Origin: RHKX01 sp046330285
Lineage (GTDB): Bacteria; Actinomycetota; Thermoleophilia; Solirubrobacterales; 70-9
NCBI GenBank assembly: GCA_046330285.1
Contig: JAXLSX010000001.1
Coordinates: 186,001 to 250,000 of the forward strand
Length of the DNA stretch: 64,000 nt
Reading direction: 5' to 3'
Under the pieces are notes generated by a model. It saw only the letters and a list, made by a program, of their open reading frames with translations, had not been told where the DNA came from and ran no database searches. Shown one piece after another: positions 8,508-17,948 of this stretch. Every line of letters begins with the position of its first letter. The first letter of the stretch is position 1. The position numbers were made by a program, and so were the translations under genes.

Positions 8508-10704
8508 GCACCGGCCTCAGGGCCGCCTCGCGGCCGCCGCCGATGATCGCACGGCGTCCGCGGACCCGGCGGACGCGCCAGCGACGCTCACCGAGCAGGG
8601 CGACGGCGGCGGGCAGGGCGACGCCGCGAACCAGGGTCGCGTCGATCAGGATCGCCGCGCCGAGCCCGACGCCGAGCTGCTTCATCTCCGGCAGCCTCAG
8701 CATCGCGAACAGCGTGAAGACGGCGACCATGACGACCGCGGCGCTGGTCACCGCGCCAGCCGTCGCGCCGATGCCCTCAGCCACCGCGGCCCGAGGATCG
8801 AGCCCGTTCCGCCGTGCTTCACGAATCCGCTCGAGCACGATGACCGTGTAGTCCATCGACAACCCGAACAGGATCACGAACAGGAACAGCGGCACCCAGG
8901 GAACAACCGCGCCGTTACTCGTGAAGCCGAGCAGGTCCTCGCCCCAGCCGTGCTGGAACACGGCGGTGAGGATTCCGTAGGCGGCCGCGACCGACAGCAG
9001 GTTCAGCGCGATCACCGACAGCGCCAGCCACGGTGAGCCGAAGGCCGCGACCAGCAGGAGGAACGCCAGCGCCAGGACGATCCCGACCACCACCGGCATC
9101 GAGTCGTGCAGCGACGCCGTGAAGTCGGCGCTCTCGGCCGCGTCGCCGGTCACGAGAACGTTCCCGGCGGGCGTTCCGCCCGCGAACTCGGCGCGGAGAT
9201 CGTCGACGACCGCCGTCGCGTCGTCCCGCGCCATGTCGGGCATCGGCACCGAGATCGCCGCCGTCCTCCCCTCCTTCCCGATCCTGACAGCGGCCTCACC
9301 GCTGCCGCCGGTCGTGACGACGGCCCGATCGCCGAGGCGATGGAGCTCGGCGCGCTTCGCCGGCGAGCCGAGATGCTCACCCTCGACGACGAGGACCGCG
9401 TCCGCCGGCGCGCCGGGGAACTGCTCCTCGATGTGCCGGAGCGCGGTCACGGCGGGGATGTCGTCGGGCAGGTCGGCCGACGTCGTCTCGCCGAGGTGCA
9501 TGCCCGCCGCCGGCACTGCCAGCGACGCGAGCACGAACACCGACGCGATCAGCGCCGCGGCCGGACGGCCGGCGACGGTCGCCGCCAGCCGCACCCAGAA
9601 TCCGCGGCCCTCGCGGGAGCGGATCCGGCGGGTGAACGGCAGGCGACCCTTGTCGATCCGGTCGCCGAGCAGCGTCAGGACCGCCGGCAGCACGGTGATC
9701 GAGCCGATGACGGCCATCAGGACGACGACCATCGTCCCGAGCGCGATCGAGGTGAACACCGCGAGCCCCGTGACCAGCAGACCCGCGAGGGCGACGATCA
9801 CGGTCAGCCCCGAGACGACCACGGCACGGCCGACGGTTGCCGCGGCGGCGTCGAGCGCTGCGACCGGGCCCTTCCCGCGGCGGCGCTCCTCGCGCTCACG
9901 ACGGATGTAGAACAACGAGTAGTCAACGCCGACCGCGAGGCCGATCAGGACGATCAGCGATGCGGTCGTGCCGCTGTCGGGCGCGATCTGCGAGACGAGG
10001 CCCGCCGCGCCCATCGCGCCGGCCACCGCGGTGATCCCGAGGATCAGCGGCACCGATGCGGCGACGAACGCGCCGAACGCGATCAGCAGGATCGCCAGGA
10101 TCAGCGGCAGGGAGAACATCTCGGCCCGGCCGAGGTCCTCGGAGACGACATCGTCGACGGCGTTCTCGAGCGAGGCGGAGCCCGCCTGCTCCAACGTCGC
10201 CTCGGGGTTGGCCTTCGCGGCCTCCTCGACCCGGCGGCCGACCGCTCCGGCCTTCGCGGCCGCGTGGTCGGGGTCGCCACGCAGCTTCACCTGGACAAGG
10301 CGGGCCCGGCCGCCATTGGCGGCGAGGTCGGGGGTCGTCGGGTCGGACACGGAGGCGACGGCGTGCTCGCCGTCGAGCTTCGCCGCCAGGTCCTCGGCGG
10401 CGGCCGCGCTCGCGGCCGGGTCGCCGGCGGTGATCAGGATCGATTCGGTCGCCGGGTCGTCGAGGCCGGCGGAGGCGAGCGCGCGGCCCGCCTCTCCGGA
10501 CTGGCCGACACCCGCGTCGGTGCTGCTCAGCTCCTTGGTGCCGGTCATCGAGCCGGCGGCGATCAGACCCGCTATCAACACGAGCCAGAGCGCGATCACC
10601 GACTTCGGGCGCCTGCCCGAAGCTCGAGCCGCCCGCTGGACGAAGCCGGCGAGACCGCGTTGCGGTTTGGACAGAGACTGGAACTCTTCGCTTCGTTTCA
10701 TCAT
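8497..10704 (-). CDS. MMPL/RND-family transporter
   Basis: Large inner-membrane exporter of about 735 residues, related to actinobacterial MMPL proteins that move lipids or drugs using the proton gradient. One transmembrane helix near residues 40-57 is followed by an extracytoplasmic domain (about 60-190), five helices (about 190-340), a second extracytoplasmic domain (about 400-520) and five more helices (about 530-720), the usual internal duplication. The family signatures IGLAVGVDYSLFYIRR and FGLSMDYTVIVLERIREA are clear, each carrying the buried Asp-Tyr pair. The frame opens with a TTG at 10713; the ATG at 10704 is preferred, although no Shine-Dalgarno is visible. The coupled two-component genes downstream suggest signal-dependent export. 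Cargo is unknown. Confidence 0.9.
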   Translation of the reverse strand: MMKRSEEFQSLSKPQRGLAGFVQRAARASGRRPKSVIALWLVLIAGLIAAGSMTGTKELSSTDAGVGQSGEAGRALASAGLDDPATESILITAGDPAASAAAAEDLAAKLDGEHAVASVSDPTTPDLAANGGRARLVQVKLRGDPDHAAAKAGAVGRRVEEAAKANPEATLEQAGSASLENAVDDVVSEDLGRAEMFSLPLILAILLIAFGAFVAASVPLILGITAVAGAMGAAGLVSQIAPDSGTTASLIVLIGLAVGVDYSLFYIRREREERRRGKGPVAALDAAAATVGRAVVVSGLTVIVALAGLLVTGLAVFTSIALGTMVVVLMAVIGSITVLPAVLTLLGDRIDKGRLPFTRRIRSREGRGFWVRLAATVAGRPAAALIASVFVLASLAVPAAGMHLGETTSADLPDDIPAVTALRHIEEQFPGAPADAVLVVEGEHLGSPAKRAELHRLGDRAVVTTGGSGEAAVRIGKEGRTAAISVPMPDMARDDATAVVDDLRAEFAGGTPAGNVLVTGDAAESADFTASLHDSMPVVVGIVLALAFLLLVAAFGSPWLALSVIALNLLSVAAAYGILTAVFQHGWGEDLLGFTSNGAVVPWVPLFLFVILFGLSMDYTVIVLERIREARRNGLDPRAAVAEGIGATAGAVTSAAVVMVAVFTLFAMLRLPEMKQLGVGLGAAILIDATLVRGVALPAAVALLGERRWRVRRVRGRRAIIGGGREAALRPVHDR

Positions 10705-10812
10705 GCGAGCCAAACTAGGCCCGCTGAAACGGCTTATCTATGGGGGATGCTCCAGTTTCGGCCGCGGGATCCCCCGGACCCGTGGTGGGGTTATCCCGAC
10801 CCCCTGCGGCGC

Positions 10813-10833
10813 GCGCGGGCACGATGCCCGCGC
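10813..10833 (-). terminator. GC-rich hairpin after the propeller gene
   Basis: A perfect 8-bp stem (GCGCGGGC with GCCCGCGC) and a 5-base loop lie 9 bases downstream of the stop codon of the seven-bladed propeller gene. There is no U-tract, which is common for terminators in high-GC actinobacteria. Function is inferred from position and stem stability. Confidence 0.55.
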
Positions 10834-10842
10834 CGGCCCTCG

Positions 10843-12630
10843 CTACTTGGCCTTGAGGGTGACCGCCAGCTTCGACGTCTTCGAGTTGCCGCCGTCGTCG
10901 GAGAGCACGACGTCGATGTTCGCCTTGCCCTTCTTGTTCTTGAGCTTCTTGGCGATCGTCTTCTGAGCGTTGCTCTTCGCCGGCTTCATCTTCAGCGTCT
11001 TGTTCCCGCTCACCGGCTCGGTGATCGGCTTCAGGTTCCAGGTCTTCTTCTGGATCGTGATCTTGCCCCGGGAATCGACGTCGAGGTCCTCGCCGGTCTT
11101 CACCTTGACCGCCACGATGATCTTCTTGCCCTTCTGCTTCTGCGTCTTCTCGGCCGAAGCCTTACCGTCGATCTTGCCGTCGTTCACGGTGAACACGTCG
11201 ACGGAGTTGCTGAGTGCTGCCGCGGCGTAGGCGGTCTTGCCGTCCGGCGACACGGCGACGGACCGGACGTCGTCGAGCGCCGTCGCGTCACCGCAGGGCT
11301 TGCTGGTGTCCCCGGAGACGCAGGCGTCCGTGCCGGCTTTCTGGGTCAGCGTTCCGCTCGACGTGTCGCGATCGAGGACCGCGATGGCGCTGACCGGACT
11401 CAGGGACGAGACGTAGACGTTCTTGCCGTCGGGCGTGACGGCAACGGACACAGCGGTGCTGAGGGCGACTCCGTCGACGCAGGCCCCGCCCTCTCCGTTC
11501 TGGGAGATGCAGCCGTCGGTGCCGGCCTTCTGCGTCAGGACGCCGGTCGACGCGTCCCGGTCCATGATCGTGATCGCATCGCTGTAGTAACTGGTCGCGT
11601 AGACGTTCTCGCCGTCGGGCGAGACGGTGACGGCGCTCGCCCCGTCGAGGGCCGTTCCATTCGAGCAGTAGCCGCCGCCCGTGTCCGAAATGCAGGCGTC
11701 GGGCGGGGTCTTCTGGGTCAGCACCCCGGTCGTCGCGTTGCGGTCGAACACAGCGATCGCATCGCTATAGAAGGCGGAGACGTAGACGTTCTCGCCGTCG
11801 GGCGAGACGGAGACGGACTGGGGACCGTTGATCTCCACTCCAAACGCGCAGTTGCCACCCGTTCCGGTCAGCGAAACGCAGCCGTCGGTGCCGGCCTTCT
11901 GCGTCAGCTTGCCGGTCGAGACGTTGCGATCGAGGACGACAACCGCGTCGCTGAACTCAGAGGCGACGTAGACGCTCGTACCGTCTTCGGTGACGGTGAT
12001 CGAGGAGGGGCCGCTGAGCGCCTTCCCGTCGACACATGCGCCCGGCGTGTTCTCCGGATAGCCGGACGTCCCGTTCTCGGAGATACAGCCGTCGGTGCCG
12101 GCCTTCTGCGTCAGCACGCCCGTCGAGGTATTCCGGTCGAAGATCGCAACGCCCGCCGCGGTGGCGGCATAGACGTTCTTGCCGTCGGCGGAGACAGTGA
12201 CCGCGGCAGCGGCGCCGAGAGCCACGCCATCGGCGCAATCCCCGCCGCTGCCGGTCTCGGAGATGCAGCCGTCGGTGCCGGACTTCTGCGTCAACTCGCC
12301 GGTGGAGGTGTCGCGGTCGAACACGACGATCGCGTTGTCGCCGGAGCCGGTGGAGTAAGCGTTCTTTCCGTCGGGAGAGACGGTGACCGAGCTGCTGCCG
12401 GTAAGGCCGATGCCGTCGGCACAGGCGCCACCGGCGCCGTCCACGGCGATGCAGCCCGCCGTGCCCGACTTCTGGGTCAGCTTGCCGACGCCGGCGAAGC
12501 CGACCGTGGCGAAGACGAGGGCAAGGACGGCGACAGCCGCCGCGACCAGGCCGACGCGGGCCCGGCGGGCCTGCTGCGGGCTTTCGCGACGCTTCGAATC
12601 GGTCCGAGAATCGGCGGCACTTCTACTCAT
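10843..12630 (-). CDS. Secreted seven-bladed beta-propeller protein (lactonase-like fold)
   Basis: Exported repeat protein of 595 residues with no visible enzyme motif. The first 45 residues hold a Lys/Arg-rich stretch then one hydrophobic signal/anchor helix (about 25-45). Seven repeats of roughly 62 residues follow, each opening with LTQK-GTDGCIS, continuing through a Cys about 9-10 residues later (GG-C-DG-AL), then SVTVSPDGKNVY and AIAVFDRD-STG. This is the YVTN-like blade pattern, and seven copies fit a closed propeller. The last 100 residues are a Lys-rich beta-type tail. The frame extends to 12672, but the ATG at 12630 has a strong GGAGG six bases upstream. A broken paralogue lies at 15056-17808. 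A role at the cell surface is inferred. Confidence 0.85.
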   Translation of the reverse strand: MSRSAADSRTDSKRRESPQQARRARVGLVAAAVAVLALVFATVGFAGVGKLTQKSGTAGCIAVDGAGGACADGIGLTGSSSVTVSPDGKNAYSTGSGDNAIVVFDRDTSTGELTQKSGTDGCISETGSGGDCADGVALGAAAAVTVSADGKNVYAATAAGVAIFDRNTSTGVLTQKAGTDGCISENGTSGYPENTPGACVDGKALSGPSSITVTEDGTSVYVASEFSDAVVVLDRNVSTGKLTQKAGTDGCVSLTGTGGNCAFGVEINGPQSVSVSPDGENVYVSAFYSDAIAVFDRNATTGVLTQKTPPDACISDTGGGYCSNGTALDGASAVTVSPDGENVYATSYYSDAITIMDRDASTGVLTQKAGTDGCISQNGEGGACVDGVALSTAVSVAVTPDGKNVYVSSLSPVSAIAVLDRDTSSGTLTQKAGTDACVSGDTSKPCGDATALDDVRSVAVSPDGKTAYAAAALSNSVDVFTVNDGKIDGKASAEKTQKQKGKKIIVAVKVKTGEDLDVDSRGKITIQKKTWNLKPITEPVSGNKTLKMKPAKSNAQKTIAKKLKNKKGKANIDVVLSDDGGNSKTSKLAVTLKAK

Positions 12631-12719
12631 GAATCCTCCATCCCTAATTGCCGCCATCAAGCTAGCAGGCAATTGCGGGTGGTGGTGCAGGTTCTTCGGC
12701 TGCGTGGTGCCGGGGCCGC

Positions 12720-13190
12720 CTAGTACGTACCGCCGAGCTTGCGGTGGTCCCAGGTGGCGGTGCGGACCGGATGGAAGTGCATCGCCACGCGCTTGGGCAC
12801 CTGCGCGCGGAGCCCGGCGGCGGCGTCGCCTTCGATGTTGTCGATGCCCTCCGCGTAGCGCAGGGTCAGCTCCACGGCGAAGTTGTAGACCGGCTCGGGA
12901 TCGCGAATCAGCTCCGCCTCGGCCTCGATCTGGACGCCGCGTAGCTCGCCGTACTCGACACCCGCCTCGACGAGGAGGGTGCAGCGCGGATCCCGCTCGA
13001 GGTTCTTGACCTTCTGCGACTTGGCGAAGGTCCAGGCCCAGATGTCCCCGTCGCGGACGACGTACCAGAGGGGCATCGAATGGGGCCAGCCACGGGGGCC
13101 GTTGGTTGTGCAGACGACGATCCGCTCCTCGTCGAGCAGCTCGAGTCGCTCCTCGTCGGTCAGCTTGATCTGGTCGCGGCGGTTGGCCAT
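12720..13190 (-). CDS. Pyridoxamine 5'-phosphate oxidase-like FMN/F420-binding protein
   Basis: Small split-barrel flavoprotein of about 156 residues. It shows the family pattern of a short N-terminal helix (LTDEERLELLDEERIVVCTT), then GWPHSMPLWYVVRDGDIWAWT, KVKNLERDPRCTLLVE and YGELRGVQIEAEAEL. These match actinobacterial PPOX-class proteins that use FMN, heme or coenzyme F420; which cofactor applies cannot be decided. Two in-frame ATGs compete, 13214 and 13190; the latter gives the conserved start MANRRDQIKLTDEER. It stands alone between two repeat-protein genes and its role is unknown. Confidence 0.82.
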   Translation of the reverse strand: MANRRDQIKLTDEERLELLDEERIVVCTTNGPRGWPHSMPLWYVVRDGDIWAWTFAKSQKVKNLERDPRCTLLVEAGVEYGELRGVQIEAEAELIRDPEPVYNFAVELTLRYAEGIDNIEGDAAAGLRAQVPKRVAMHFHPVRTATWDHRKLGGTY

Positions 13191-13337
13191 GGGCGTCGTG
13201 ATCCTAGTCCCCATGCGGGTCCGGGTCGGGGGCGCCGCAGGTTAGGGGTGGAGGAATAGGGGTTTCCCCGATGGCAGGGGCTCGGGGAGCGGTGAAGGTG
13301 CGATCACCAACGAACCATGGAGACAGAGGTGAACCCG

Positions 13338-15035
13338 ATGAACGCCAACGAACCAATCCTTCCCCCCGGCCTCAAGCGTGCCCTCGCCGGCACCCTTTCG
13401 GCGCTGGCGCTGCTCGCGACCCCCGCGGTCGCCTCGGCGGCCGACCGCTGGGTCGATGCCGACACCGGCAGCGACTCCGCCAACAACTGCAAGGCGGAAG
13501 CGCAGCCCTGCGCCACGATCAGCCAGGCGGTCTTCTCGGCGGCGGTGAACGGCGACTACGGGACGATCCACGTCGATCAGGGCACCTACCCCGGGACGCT
13601 CAACGTCGGCGGTTGGAGCGAGCTCGTCGCCGACGACTTCGTCCCGGGCGACTCCGGCACCGCGAAGATCGTCGGGTCCGGGTCGGGCGTCGCGCTCTTC
13701 GTCAGCGCCTCCGCCTCCGCCAAGGGCTTCACGATCGAGTCCCCGGCCACCTCGACGGTCGCGATGGCCTCCGATCAGGCGAAGCTGCTCGACAACCACG
13801 TGACCGCCGAGGCCGCGAACTCGACGGCGATCCTCGCCCACAGCGGCACGCCGACCATCACCGGCAACACCGTCACCGCCGCCTCCGGTGACGAGGACTA
13901 CGGCATCCAGTCATACGGCGGCGCGAGCTCCACGATCTCCGGCAACGAGATCGGCGCGGCCGGCGACGGCTTCGCCTTCGGGATCGCTCTCCAGTCCGGA
14001 GCCTCCGCCGACATCGGCGGGAACACCATCCTCGGCGGCCACCCCGACGGGCGCATATCGGGCGCCGGGATCAAGCTCAGCGGTCCGCAGCAGGTCGTGA
14101 TGCACGGCAACCGGATCGCCGAGCCCTCGAGCGCAACCGGCGAGACGAGCTCGGGCATCTACGTCGAGAACGTTCCCGCCGACGGCTCGATCACCTCAAG
14201 CCACAACATCGTCGAGGACGCCACGAACATCGGGTTCGTCGCCGCCGACGCCCGCGGGCCGGTGACGCTGGACAACGACCTGATCGTCGGCACGAAGGAC
14301 CGCTCGCTGTACGCCGGGAACGTCGACTCGCTGACGATCGCTAACACGACGATCGCCGGCGAGCAGTACCTCGACATCGGCGGCACGAACGCGAAGATCG
14401 ACTCCTCGATCATCGACGACCCGGTCCTCGCCAACGCCGGTTCGACCTGCGAAATCACCTACTCCCGCGGCGAGGCGGCGACGGGCTCACAGGGCTGTGA
14501 CGGCTTCCAGACGGCTGCCGACCCCGGTTTCGCCGACCCGGCCGCGGGCGACTACCACCTGACCGCGGACTCGCCGCTGATCGACGCCGGCGATCCGGCG
14601 GCACCCGCCGGCGGCGCGGTCGACATCGACGGCGACCCGCGGGCGATCGAGGGCGACGGCGTCTGCCCGATCGACGCCGAGCGCGACATGGGCGCCGACG
14701 AGGTCGTCGCGCCGGATCTCGACTGCCACGTCGACCCGCCGCCGCCTCCGGTCGACACGACCGCGCCGGAGACGACCGCTGCCGGCGCCAAGAAGCAGCG
14801 CGGCCACCGCGGCCGGTTCACGCTGTCGTCGTCGGAGGAGGGCTCGACGTTCGAGTGCCGCCTCGACCGCGGCGCCTACGCCCCGTGCGTCGCCGAGCTG
14901 AAGACGCGGCGCTTGAACCTCGGTCGGCACACGCTGTTCGTCCGGGCGACCGACGCCGCCGGCAACACCGACCCGACGCCCTACGCGAAGAAGTTCAAGC
15001 TCAAGCGGCAGCGCCGCTCAGGCGGGGCCCGGTAG
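13338..15035 (+). CDS. Secreted parallel beta-helix protein with C-terminal Ig-like module
   Basis: Exported protein of 565 residues. A signal peptide spans about 1-33 (LAGTLSALALLATPAVASAA). Residues 35-400 show the right-handed parallel beta-helix pattern of pectate-lyase-like proteins: WVDADTGSDSANNC at the cap, then repeated GN-I and G--I-L rungs such as ITGNTVTAASGD and IGGNTILGG. A choice-of-anchor-type segment (DPGFADPAAGDYHLTADSPLIDAGDP) follows, then an Ig-like module containing FECRLDRGAYAPC and FVRATDAAGNTDP, and a basic tail. Start choice: ATG 13338 has an AGAGGTG ribosome site, whereas an in-frame ATG at 13317 has none. The Ig module matches the repeats encoded convergently at 15652-16396. 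Polysaccharide binding or cleavage is plausible but no catalytic set is evident. Confidence 0.86.
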   Translation: MNANEPILPPGLKRALAGTLSALALLATPAVASAADRWVDADTGSDSANNCKAEAQPCATISQAVFSAAVNGDYGTIHVDQGTYPGTLNVGGWSELVADDFVPGDSGTAKIVGSGSGVALFVSASASAKGFTIESPATSTVAMASDQAKLLDNHVTAEAANSTAILAHSGTPTITGNTVTAASGDEDYGIQSYGGASSTISGNEIGAAGDGFAFGIALQSGASADIGGNTILGGHPDGRISGAGIKLSGPQQVVMHGNRIAEPSSATGETSSGIYVENVPADGSITSSHNIVEDATNIGFVAADARGPVTLDNDLIVGTKDRSLYAGNVDSLTIANTTIAGEQYLDIGGTNAKIDSSIIDDPVLANAGSTCEITYSRGEAATGSQGCDGFQTAADPGFADPAAGDYHLTADSPLIDAGDPAAPAGGAVDIDGDPRAIEGDGVCPIDAERDMGADEVVAPDLDCHVDPPPPPVDTTAPETTAAGAKKQRGHRGRFTLSSSEEGSTFECRLDRGAYAPCVAELKTRRLNLGRHTLFVRATDAAGNTDPTPYAKKFKLKRQRRSGGAR

Positions 15036-15055
15036 CCGGCCGACCTCCGGGGGTT

Positions 15056-17808
15056 TCAGCGACTCGTGATCCGGAACCCGGTGACAACCCGCTCCGACCG
15101 CTGCGAAAGCGGGTCGGTCGCCCGGGCGGCGAGGGTGTACTTCCGTGGCTTCAGCTTCAGCTTGCCAAGCGTGCCGGTGAACTCGACGCTGTTCTCGCCG
15201 GCCACGAGGTTGCGCTTGAAAACCCGGGGGCTCTTCGGAGACGGGGCTCCGCGCCCTGCGGGGGGATCGCGACGGACCCTGAAACGGACCCTGGCGTCCT
15301 CGGACAGGGTGATTTCGACCCTCGCGCCCTTGACGCGTTCCAAGGCGGTGACCTCGTCGGACGCGACGAATCTCCGCGGTGAGACCGCGAAGCTCTCGAT
15401 TACCGGCGGAACGTCGACGGTGAAGTCATAGGTGGCTTCGGGGCCGACGTTTCCGAGTGAGTCTGTGGCGCGGACCGTGAAGGTGTGGGGTCCAGGGGTC
15501 AGGTCGTCATAGGCCCGGGGGGAGCTGCAGGGGGTGGTGCTGCCCGCATCGAGCCCGCATTCGAAGGTGGCGTTGGGCTCGGAGCTGAAGGTGAACGTCG
15601 CGCTAGTGGACTTCGTCGGGCTGGCGGGGCCGGAGTCGATCTGAGTCGCCGGGCCGGTCGAGTCGACGGTGAAGTCCCGGGTCGCAGGGCTGCCGGTGTT
15701 CGTGAACTCGTCGGTGGCCCGGACGCTGAAGGTGTGGGGTCCGTCGGCGAGGTTCGAGTAGTCCTTCGGCGAGGTGCAGCTGGAATAGCTGCCGGCGTCG
15801 AGCTTGCATTCGAAGGTGGCGTTGGGCTCGGAGCTGAAGGTGAACGACGGGCTCGGGTTGTTGGTCGTGCCGGAGGGGCCGGAGTCGATCTGAGTCGTCG
15901 GGCCGGTCGTGTCGACGGTGAAGTCCCGGGTCGCCGGGCTGCCGGTGTTCGTGAACTCGTCGGTGGCCCGGACGCTGAAGGTGTGGGGACCGTCGGCGAG
16001 GTTCGTGTAGTCCTTCGGCGAGGTGCAGCTGGAATAGCTGCCGGCGTCGAGCTTGCATTCGAAGGTGGCGTTGGGCTCGGAGCTGAAGGTGAACGACGGG
16101 CTCGGGTTGTTGGTCGTGCCGGAGGGGCCGGAGTCGATCTGAGTCGTCGGGCCGGTCGTGTCGACGGTGAAGTCCCGGGTCGCCGGGCTGCCGGTGTTCG
16201 TGAACTCGTCGGTGGCCCGGACGCTGAGTGTGGGGACCGTCGGCGAGGTTCGTGTAGTCCTTCGGCGAGGTGCAGCTGGAATAGCTGCCGGCGTCGAGCT
16301 TGCATTCGAAGGTGGCGTTGGGCTCGGAGCTGAAGGTGAACGACGGGCTCGGGTTGTTGGTCGTGCCGGAGGGGCCGGAGTCGATCTGAGTCGTCGGGCC
16401 CTCGCGGTCGAAGATCGCGACTGAGTCCGTGGCGGCGGAAGCGGCGAAAACGTTCTTGCCGTCGGGGGAAACGGTTACTGAACTCGGGCTCAGAGCGGTT
16501 CCGTCGGTGCAGGCGCCGCCTGAACCGGTCTCGGAGATGCAGCCGTCGGTGCCGGGCTTCTGGGTCAGCTTGCCGGTTGTGGGGTCGCGGTCGAGGAGCG
16601 TGACTGCACTGCTGAATTCGTAAGAGTCATCGGAACCGACGTAGACGTTCTTGCCATCGGGGGAGGCGGTGATTGAACTGGCACCGAGCAATCCCGTGAC
16701 ATGCTCGACGCAGGCTCCGCCCGTTAGTGACCACGAGAGGCAGCCGTCGGTGCCGGGCTTCTGGGTCAGCTTGCCGGTCGTGGGGTCGCGGTCGAAGATC
16801 GCGACGGCGTTGCTGAGACCAGCGGCCACATAGACGTTCTTCCCGTCGGGGAGAGGGTGATTGAGTCGGCACCGATCAACGCCCTGCCGTCGGTGCAGGC
16901 GCCGCCTGAGCCGGTCTCGGAGATGCAGCCGTCGGTGCCGGGCTTCTGGGTCAGCTTGCCGGTCGTGGGGTCGCGGTCGAAGATCGCGACGGCGTTAGTG
17001 ATGGCGAGAGAAGCGACGTAGGCGTTCTTGCCATCGGGGGAGATGGTGACCGATCGGGCGTAGGCAAGCGCGGTTCCGTCGGTGCAGGCGCCGCCTGAGC
17101 CGGTCTCGGAGATGCAGCCGTCGGTGCCGGGCTTCTGGGTCAGCTTGCCGGTCATGGGGTCGCGGTCGAAGATCGCGACCGCGTTGCTGTCCTGAGAAGC
17201 GACATAGACACTCTTGCCATCGGGGGAGATGGTGACCGATCAGGCGTAGGCAAGCGCGGTTCCGTCGGTGCAGGCGCCGCCTGAGCCGGTCTCGGAGATG
17301 CAGCCGTCGGTGCCGGGCTTCTGGGTCAGCTTGCCGGTCATGGGGTCGCGGTCGAAGATCGCGACCGCGTTGCTGTCGGCGGAAGTGACATAAGCGCTCT
17401 TACCGTCGGGGGAGACAGTGACCGAGGACGCACCGGGAGACCAGTTCCGTCGGTGCAGGCGCCGCCTGAGCCGGTCTCGGAGATGCAGCCGTCGGTGCCG
17501 GGCTTCTGGGTCAGCATGCCGGTCGTGGGGTCGCGGTCGAAGATCGCGACCGCGTTGCTGCGGCCCGAGGCGACGTAGGCACTCTTGCCGTCGGGGGAGA
17601 CGGTGACCGAATTGGCGGCGTCTAGCGCGGTGCCGTCGGTGCAGGCGCCGCCTGAGCCGGTCTCGGAGATGCAGCCGTCGATGCCGGGAAGTTGTACGAG
17701 ATCTCCTGTCGCCGCAAAGCCAGCGCTTGCGAAGGCGAGTGTGCAGACGGTTGCTGCGGCGACGAGCAGCGTTGCGCCTCGGACTGAAACCAGAAGCTGA
17801 GTTCTCAT
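15056..17808 (-). pseudogene. Broken secreted propeller plus Ig-repeat gene (three frameshifts, one stop)
   Basis: One long gene for a secreted protein, read from ATG 17808 to the stop at 15056. It encodes a signal peptide, seven propeller blades like those at 10843-12630 (GTDGCISETGSGGACTDG in most), about four Ig-like repeats and a C-terminal domain ending in GFRITSR. The frame is interrupted four times: loss of one G near 17435 in blade 2, an in-frame TGA at 17242-17240 where the neighbouring blade has CGA, loss of one G near 16852 in blade 5, and loss of two bases near 16228 in an Ig repeat. Between lesions the protein sequence is conserved, and the frame from 16227 down to 15056 is fully open. 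Two frameshifts lie in G runs, so sequencing or assembly error in a repetitive gene is a real alternative to decay. Confidence 0.8.
15652..16396 (-). repeat. Three tandem 249-bp (83-codon) Ig-like coding repeats
   Basis: Near-identical units begin at 15652, 15901 and 16150. The first two are exactly 249 bp; the third is 247 bp because it carries the two-base deletion near 16228. Each encodes one Ig-like repeat with FSVRATDEFTNTG, TQIDSGPSGTTNNPSPS and FECKLDAGSYSSCTSP. A more diverged copy lies downstream at about 15500-15650. The two upstream-most units are almost identical at DNA level, which suggests recent duplication or gene conversion. Confidence 0.9.
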
Positions 17809-17948
17809 CACGTGAACGGTTCCACCGGCCGCCCGACGGAACCTCAGTAGTTCGACCTGAATCAGGTGCGTGGTCGCCCGACTGAGGTGGATCGAGATGC
17901 TCGCTGACCGAGAACGGCGCGGCAACTCATCTACGGGGGCGAGACTGC

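Noticed and set aside
9106..12723. A 1205-codon open frame on the plus strand
   Set aside because: It lies antisense to the MMPL transporter and the propeller gene and has no recognisable domain or ribosome site.
15056..15343. A separate 95-residue gene beginning at a TTG
   Set aside because: The same frame is open upstream through the Ig repeats to about 16227, so this is the C-terminus of the broken propeller-Ig gene.
15652..17700. Regularly spaced repeats resembling a CRISPR array
   Set aside because: Periods are 249 bp and about 186-189 bp, multiples of three, and translate into Ig repeats and propeller blades; there are no spacers or cas genes.
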